DNA of 64,000 nucleotides from Pedobacter planticolens. GTDB lineage: Bacteria > Bacteroidota > Bacteroidia > Sphingobacteriales > Sphingobacteriaceae. Location of the stretch: the NCBI RefSeq assembly GCF_014172375.1, contig NZ_WNXD01000002.1, forward strand, positions 248,001 to 312,000. Direction: 5' to 3'. This document shows positions 62,294-64,000 of the stretch, one piece after another (the first letter of the stretch is position 1; every line of letters starts with the position of its first letter). A model generated the notes under the pieces. It was not told the origin of the DNA. It searched no databases and saw only the letters and a program-made list of their open reading frames with translations. The position numbers and the translations under genes are program-made.

Positions 62294-62572
62294 TTAAGTG
62301 AGGTAGACTAAACTTCCTTTAATAGGATGAAAGCTTGGCTTGTAAACTATATAGCCAAAAGCCTGAAGGTCGGCAAGTATAATATGATAAGTAGAGATTG
62401 CCTTGATACAACCATAGCGCATAAGTTCTCTTCTTGTTACCTTAATTCCCTCAGAATTTTCATCTTTTTTCATACAACAGATTGCTGCGAAAAGGCTGAT
62501 ATGTGTTGGCAAAATTCTATCGTCTTTTGAAGCATTCTCCATAAATTCAGCTAGCCTATCCATGGGTTGCAA
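62294..62572 (-). CDS. Small ICE-associated protein, probably winged-helix type
   Basis: 92 aa. Features: LPTHISLFAAICCMKKDENS, TRRELMRYGCIKAISTYHII, LQAFGYIVYKPSFHPIKGS. The IKAISTYHIILADLQAFGYI stretch resembles a winged-helix recognition unit followed by a beta wing. Found next to excisionase-like genes in Bacteroidetes mobile elements. Its start overlaps the upstream gene's stop by 17 bp. No specific function assigned. Confidence 0.65.
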   Translation of the reverse strand: MQPMDRLAEFMENASKDDRILPTHISLFAAICCMKKDENSEGIKVTRRELMRYGCIKAISTYHIILADLQAFGYIVYKPSFHPIKGSLVYLT

Positions 62573-62852
62573 CTATTTTGTTGGTGGAGTTATTTGCCTC
62601 TAAAATCTTATTAATATCCTGAATTTTGTAGTAGTGGATTTTGCCGATCATGGTAAATGGCAGGGTTCCATTAATTCTTAAGTTCAGCAATGTGCCAGAG
62701 GAAATATCCAATAGTTTTCTTACTTCTTTACTCCTTAAAAATTTCTTAGGAGACTCTGCTTTGTCCTTGCCAAATATGCTGCCCAGTTCCTGAAACAATT
62801 CGAGTTTGAACTGTTGCAAATCATCCCTTGTAATCAAATCTAATGCGGTCAT
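62556..62852 (-). CDS. Excisionase-like helix-turn-helix protein
   Basis: 98 aa from the ATG at 62852 (MTALDLITRDDLQQFKLELF); an in-frame upstream ATG at 62927 would add a hydrophobic prefix not seen in this family. The MerR/HTH_17-like domain occupies about 40-90: KKFLRSKEVRKLLDISSGTL, LNLRINGTLPFTMIGKIHYY, KIQDINKILEAN. Proteins of this type beside Bacteroidetes integrases act as excisionases or regulators of excision. A palindrome GGTTATAACC lies just upstream (62912-62921). Confidence 0.82.
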   Translation of the reverse strand: MTALDLITRDDLQQFKLELFQELGSIFGKDKAESPKKFLRSKEVRKLLDISSGTLLNLRINGTLPFTMIGKIHYYKIQDINKILEANNSTNKIVATHG

Positions 62853-62929
62853 AACTTTATTATTGATGACCAAAACTCCAAGTTCCGAAGAGACATATTG
62901 GACTATAACCCAGGTTATAACCCACAAAA

Positions 62930-62957
62930 AAAGCGCACCTTATAGAGGTGCACTTTT
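62930..62957 (-). terminator. Terminator after the integrase
   Basis: Stem GCACCT/AGGTGC with a 5-nt loop, extended by AAAA/TTTT pairs. On the minus strand it is followed by TTTTTTTGTGGG. Lies 17 bp after the integrase stop at 62975. Confidence 0.85.
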
Positions 62958-62974
62958 AAGTTTAAGTTATTTTA

Positions 62975-64000
62975 CTAAACCACCTTTAACAACTTTTCAC
63001 GAAGGCTATCCATATCTTGGCTTATTTTTTCCTCCATCACTTCTGCATAGTGCATTGTCGTTCGGATATCCAAATGCCCCATCATTTTTGAAACTGTTTC
63101 GATAGGTACACCATTACCGAGCGTAATGGTTGTACCGAAAGTGTGCCTGGCAAGATGGAAGGTCATTTTCTTTTTAATTCCCGTAAGGTCTGCGATTTCT
63201 TTAAGGTAACTGTTCATTTTTTGATTGCTTAAAACGGGCATGACCAGTTCTTTCGCTATACATTCTGGATGGTCTTTGTATTTTTCAATTAGCCTTAATG
63301 GCGTAGGCATTAATGGTATGTTGGAAGCATTGTCGTTTTTCTCCCGATTGGTGTTGATCCAGAGCCGTCCATCGCCACCATCTTCGATTTCCCAGCGGTG
63401 GAGTTTTTTGATATCTGCATAGGATAATCCAGTATAGATACTAAACAGAAAAATATCACGAACACGATCCAATCTGTCAATTTTGATATCTAGGGCTGCA
63501 ATCCTTGCAACCTCGGGCTTTGTAAGCTTAATAACTTTTTTAGGTGGTGCGGAAACTTTGTAAAGGGAAAAAGGATTATAACTAATGTAGCGATGTGCTA
63601 TGCTCAATAAAATGATCTTTTTAAAATGCTTCATGTACTTGGCTACCGAAATCTTGCTCAAAGACTTTTCAGTCTGCAAGTAAAAATCATATCCTGTGAT
63701 AAATGTAAAATCGATTTTCCGGATTTCAATATCTTCAGCCCTATAAATTTTTTCAAGATAACCAGTCAAATGAATGACAGAAGCCTTATATCCTTTCAAT
63801 GTATTTGGTTTTGCCTTCTTTTTTTCAATCAACGTTTCAAGGTCGGCATTGTGCTGAAAAAATACTTCTAGGAGTTTTTTTGGTTTTTCTTCCTTTCCCA
63901 GATATTTTTTCATTAGCGTGTCGGCGTTAATTTCAAGATCCTCTTTTTTGAATTCGGTATGGATTTGATCGAATTGACTTGAGATGGTTTCGAGGTATTT
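62975..64000 (-). CDS. Tyrosine integrase, IntDOT-like, N-terminus cut by window edge
   Basis: At least 341 codons; the frame continues open from the internal ATG at 63913 to the window edge, so the true start lies beyond 64000. N-terminal SAM-like DNA-binding domain (KPNTLKGYKASVIHLTGYLE), catalytic domain with FLFSIYTGLSYADIKKLHRW, MTFHLARHTFGTTI (His-x-x-Arg) and GHLDIRTTMHYAEVM (His and nucleophile Tyr). At the position of the first catalytic Arg the protein has Ser (TGLSYAD), as reported for IntDOT. Integrates and excises the element. attL/attR are not in the window. Confidence 0.93.
   Translation of the reverse strand, partial: KYLETISSQFDQIHTEFKKEDLEINADTLMKKYLGKEEKPKKLLEVFFQHNADLETLIEKKKAKPNTLKGYKASVIHLTGYLEKIYRAEDIEIRKIDFTFITGYDFYLQTEKSLSKISVAKYMKHFKKIILLSIAHRYISYNPFSLYKVSAPPKKVIKLTKPEVARIAALDIKIDRLDRVRDIFLFSIYTGLSYADIKKLHRWEIEDGGDGRLWINTNREKNDNASNIPLMPTPLRLIEKYKDHPECIAKELVMPVLSNQKMNSYLKEIADLTGIKKKMTFHLARHTFGTTITLGNGVPIETVSKMMGHLDIRTTMHYAEVMEEKISQDMDSLREKLLKVV

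Noticed and set aside
1..64000. CRISPR array, tRNA or rRNA
   Set aside because: No regularly spaced identical repeats with unique spacers and no tRNA-like cloverleaf or rRNA segment was seen; a tool-based scan would be needed to exclude small RNAs.

Overview
The window reads as a Bacteroidetes genome, most likely a Sphingobacteriaceae member close to Pedobacter. The reasons are SusC/SusD and MauE/DUF6520 families, LytTR regulators, DUF5977 and Rhs proteins of Bacteroidetes type, no clear Shine-Dalgarno sites, and CTnDOT-type conjugation genes. I see no rRNA, tRNA or CRISPR array. Almost everything is on the minus strand, so 'upstream' usually means higher coordinates.

The two ends belong to one integrative conjugative element (ICE). 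The right end (58.6-64 kb) holds an IntDOT-like tyrosine integrase cut by the window edge, two small helix-turn-helix genes, a hairpin-rich oriT candidate, and mobA, mobB (relaxase) and mobC (coupling protein). The left end (1-1.7 kb) holds rteC, a small membrane protein and the start of traE (DUF4134), whose tra operon runs off the window. Everything between is inferred to be ICE cargo of about 56 kb.

The cargo's central theme is a type II secretion/type IV pilus-like machine encoded in two blocks. Block one (24.8-30.9 kb) runs LytTR regulator, Fn3-like lipoprotein, PilP/GspC-like protein, MORN protein, GspK-like protein, two pseudopilins and GspF. Block two (2.1-8.1 kb) runs major pseudopilin, prepilin peptidase, GspE, secretin, GspL/PilN-like and GspM/PilO-like proteins. 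No retraction ATPase is present. Between and beside the blocks lie four Rhs modules (8.7-15.9, 16.4-24.5, 32.0-39.6 and 50.8-57.9 kb). Each has a giant DUF5977 partner protein, an Rhs-core protein with a Sec signal and a unique toxin-like C-terminus, and a tightly coupled immunity-type gene. The tails are an unassigned helical domain, a possible metallopeptidase-like domain, an alpha/beta-hydrolase (lipase-like) domain and an HNH/EndoVII-like nuclease domain.

The strongest novel signal is regulatory. All four Rhs modules and the LytTR-led secretion operon share one promoter architecture: two GTTnGT half-sites exactly 21 bp apart, then exactly 14 nt, then a TTGGCAAA core. A TGCGT-type element lies 75-77 bp further out in four of the five. 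A weaker copy precedes the major pseudopilin operon. The half-site geometry is that of LytTR-family sites. This suggests one self-regulated regulon in which the pseudopilus-type machine exports the Rhs toxins.

Other cargo (40-50 kb) is a frameshifted AraC gene, a membrane LytTR regulator, a Crp-like/MauE/DUF6520 group, a TlpA-SusC-SusD operon and an XRE-like regulator. A dispersed repeat family, an Rhs fragment, an orphan tail with lipoprotein, and long identical tracts between Rhs genes show active recombination.
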